From Bacillota bacterium (lineage in GTDB: Bacteria > Bacillota > Clostridia > Christensenellales > CAG-138): a stretch of DNA of 6,124 bases. Each line of letters opens with the position of its first letter. Position 1 is the first letter of the stretch. The notes beneath the pieces were generated by a model. The model saw only the letters and a program-made list of their open reading frames with translations, ran no database searches and was not told the origin of the DNA. The stretch lies in the NCBI GenBank assembly GCA_023458615.1, contig JAEWYV010000017.1:1-6124 (forward strand). Reading direction: 5' to 3'. Positions 5,742-6,124 of the stretch are shown here, piece after piece. The position numbers and the translations under genes were made by a program.

Positions 5742-6124
5742 ATGATTACGAAGGATACCAAAATTGGCGAGCTGCTGCAAAACCCCATTGCGCGGGATGT
5801 GCTCTCGCAACTGGTGCAATACGCGGGAATTAATGAAAAAGTAATTTTAAACCCCATTGTCAAGGGGCTCAAGATATCGGCGATCCCCAAATTTGCCGGA
5901 AAGGCGTTGCCGAACGCCGAACAGGTGATTGACACGATGCTCAACCTCTTCAATCAGGAAGCGAACACCAAACCGCTGACCAAGTCCAATACACACTATT
6001 GGTGGAAAGAAGCGGTGGTTTACCAAATCTATCCGCGTTCGTTTATGGACGGAAACAACGATGGCATAGGCGACCTGAAGGGCATCATACAAAAACTGGA
6101 CTATTTAAAGGAACTTGGCGTCAA
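5742..6124 (+). CDS. GH13 alpha-glucosidase / oligo-1,6-glucosidase-like enzyme with N-terminal extension, 3' end outside window
   Basis: The first 127 residues are visible before the right edge. From residue 86 the sequence YWWKEAVVYQIYPRSF is the classic first strand of the GH13 (alpha-amylase superfamily) barrel. DGNNDGIGD (103-111) follows, with D103, N105, D107 and D111 in the calcium-binding pattern of oligo-1,6-glucosidases, then LKGIIQKLDYLKELGV. This points to the branch that hydrolyses alpha-1,4 or alpha-1,6 bonds in short malto- and isomalto-oligosaccharides, or to a trehalose- or sucrose-active relative; the catalytic residues lie outside. Residues 1-85 precede the normal GH13 start (TKDTKIGELLQNPIARDVL, then ILNPIVKGLKIS). 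They look like a small, mainly helical soluble domain with no signal peptide, so the enzyme is probably cytoplasmic. The start is supported by GGAGG and a consensus promoter. Exact specificity cannot be decided. Confidence 0.9.
   Translation, partial: MITKDTKIGELLQNPIARDVLSQLVQYAGINEKVILNPIVKGLKISAIPKFAGKALPNAEQVIDTMLNLFNQEANTKPLTKSNTHYWWKEAVVYQIYPRSFMDGNNDGIGDLKGIIQKLDYLKELGV

Overview
The window looks like chromosomal DNA from a Gram-positive anaerobe of the Clostridia with moderate to high GC. Three things point there: the gene order radical SAM protein / DUF2344 partner / RNase G / rplU / prp / rpmA, an L27 protein with the cleavable N-terminal extension of Firmicutes, and strong AGGAGGTG-type ribosome binding sites. 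I cannot name a genus. All seven recognised genes and the partial eighth are on the + strand, and coding density is high. There is no gene-free stretch above 300 bases, and I see no tRNA, rRNA, CRISPR array or insertion sequence.

Region 1 (1-3383) is a probable co-directional unit. It holds the C-terminal part of a radical SAM protein cut by the left edge, its small DUF2344 'radical SAM-linked' partner, and a complete RNase E/G ribonuclease. The gap between the last two is only 16 nt. The first two proteins belong to families of unknown function and are the least understood part of the window.

Region 2 (3384-4560) is a ribosomal protein operon. A strong extended -10 promoter lies between the ribonuclease and rplU. 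It is followed by a roughly 85-nt structured leader, then rplU (L21), prp (the cysteine protease that trims L27) and rpmA (L27), and it closes with a clear intrinsic terminator. Substrate (L27) and protease (Prp) are encoded side by side.

Region 3 (4561-6124) is accessory. Immediately after the terminator, where many Firmicutes carry obg, lies a winged-helix protein of the HTH_42/AlkZ-like family with a QxQ motif, possibly a DNA glycosylase. After a 119-nt gap with its own promoter comes the start of a GH13 alpha-glucosidase-type enzyme. It has an unusual N-terminal extension of about 85 residues and runs off the right edge.

The window is mostly conserved housekeeping sequence. The observations most worth following up are the orphan radical SAM/DUF2344 pair, the AlkZ-like gene at the obg position, and the N-terminal extension on the glucosidase.
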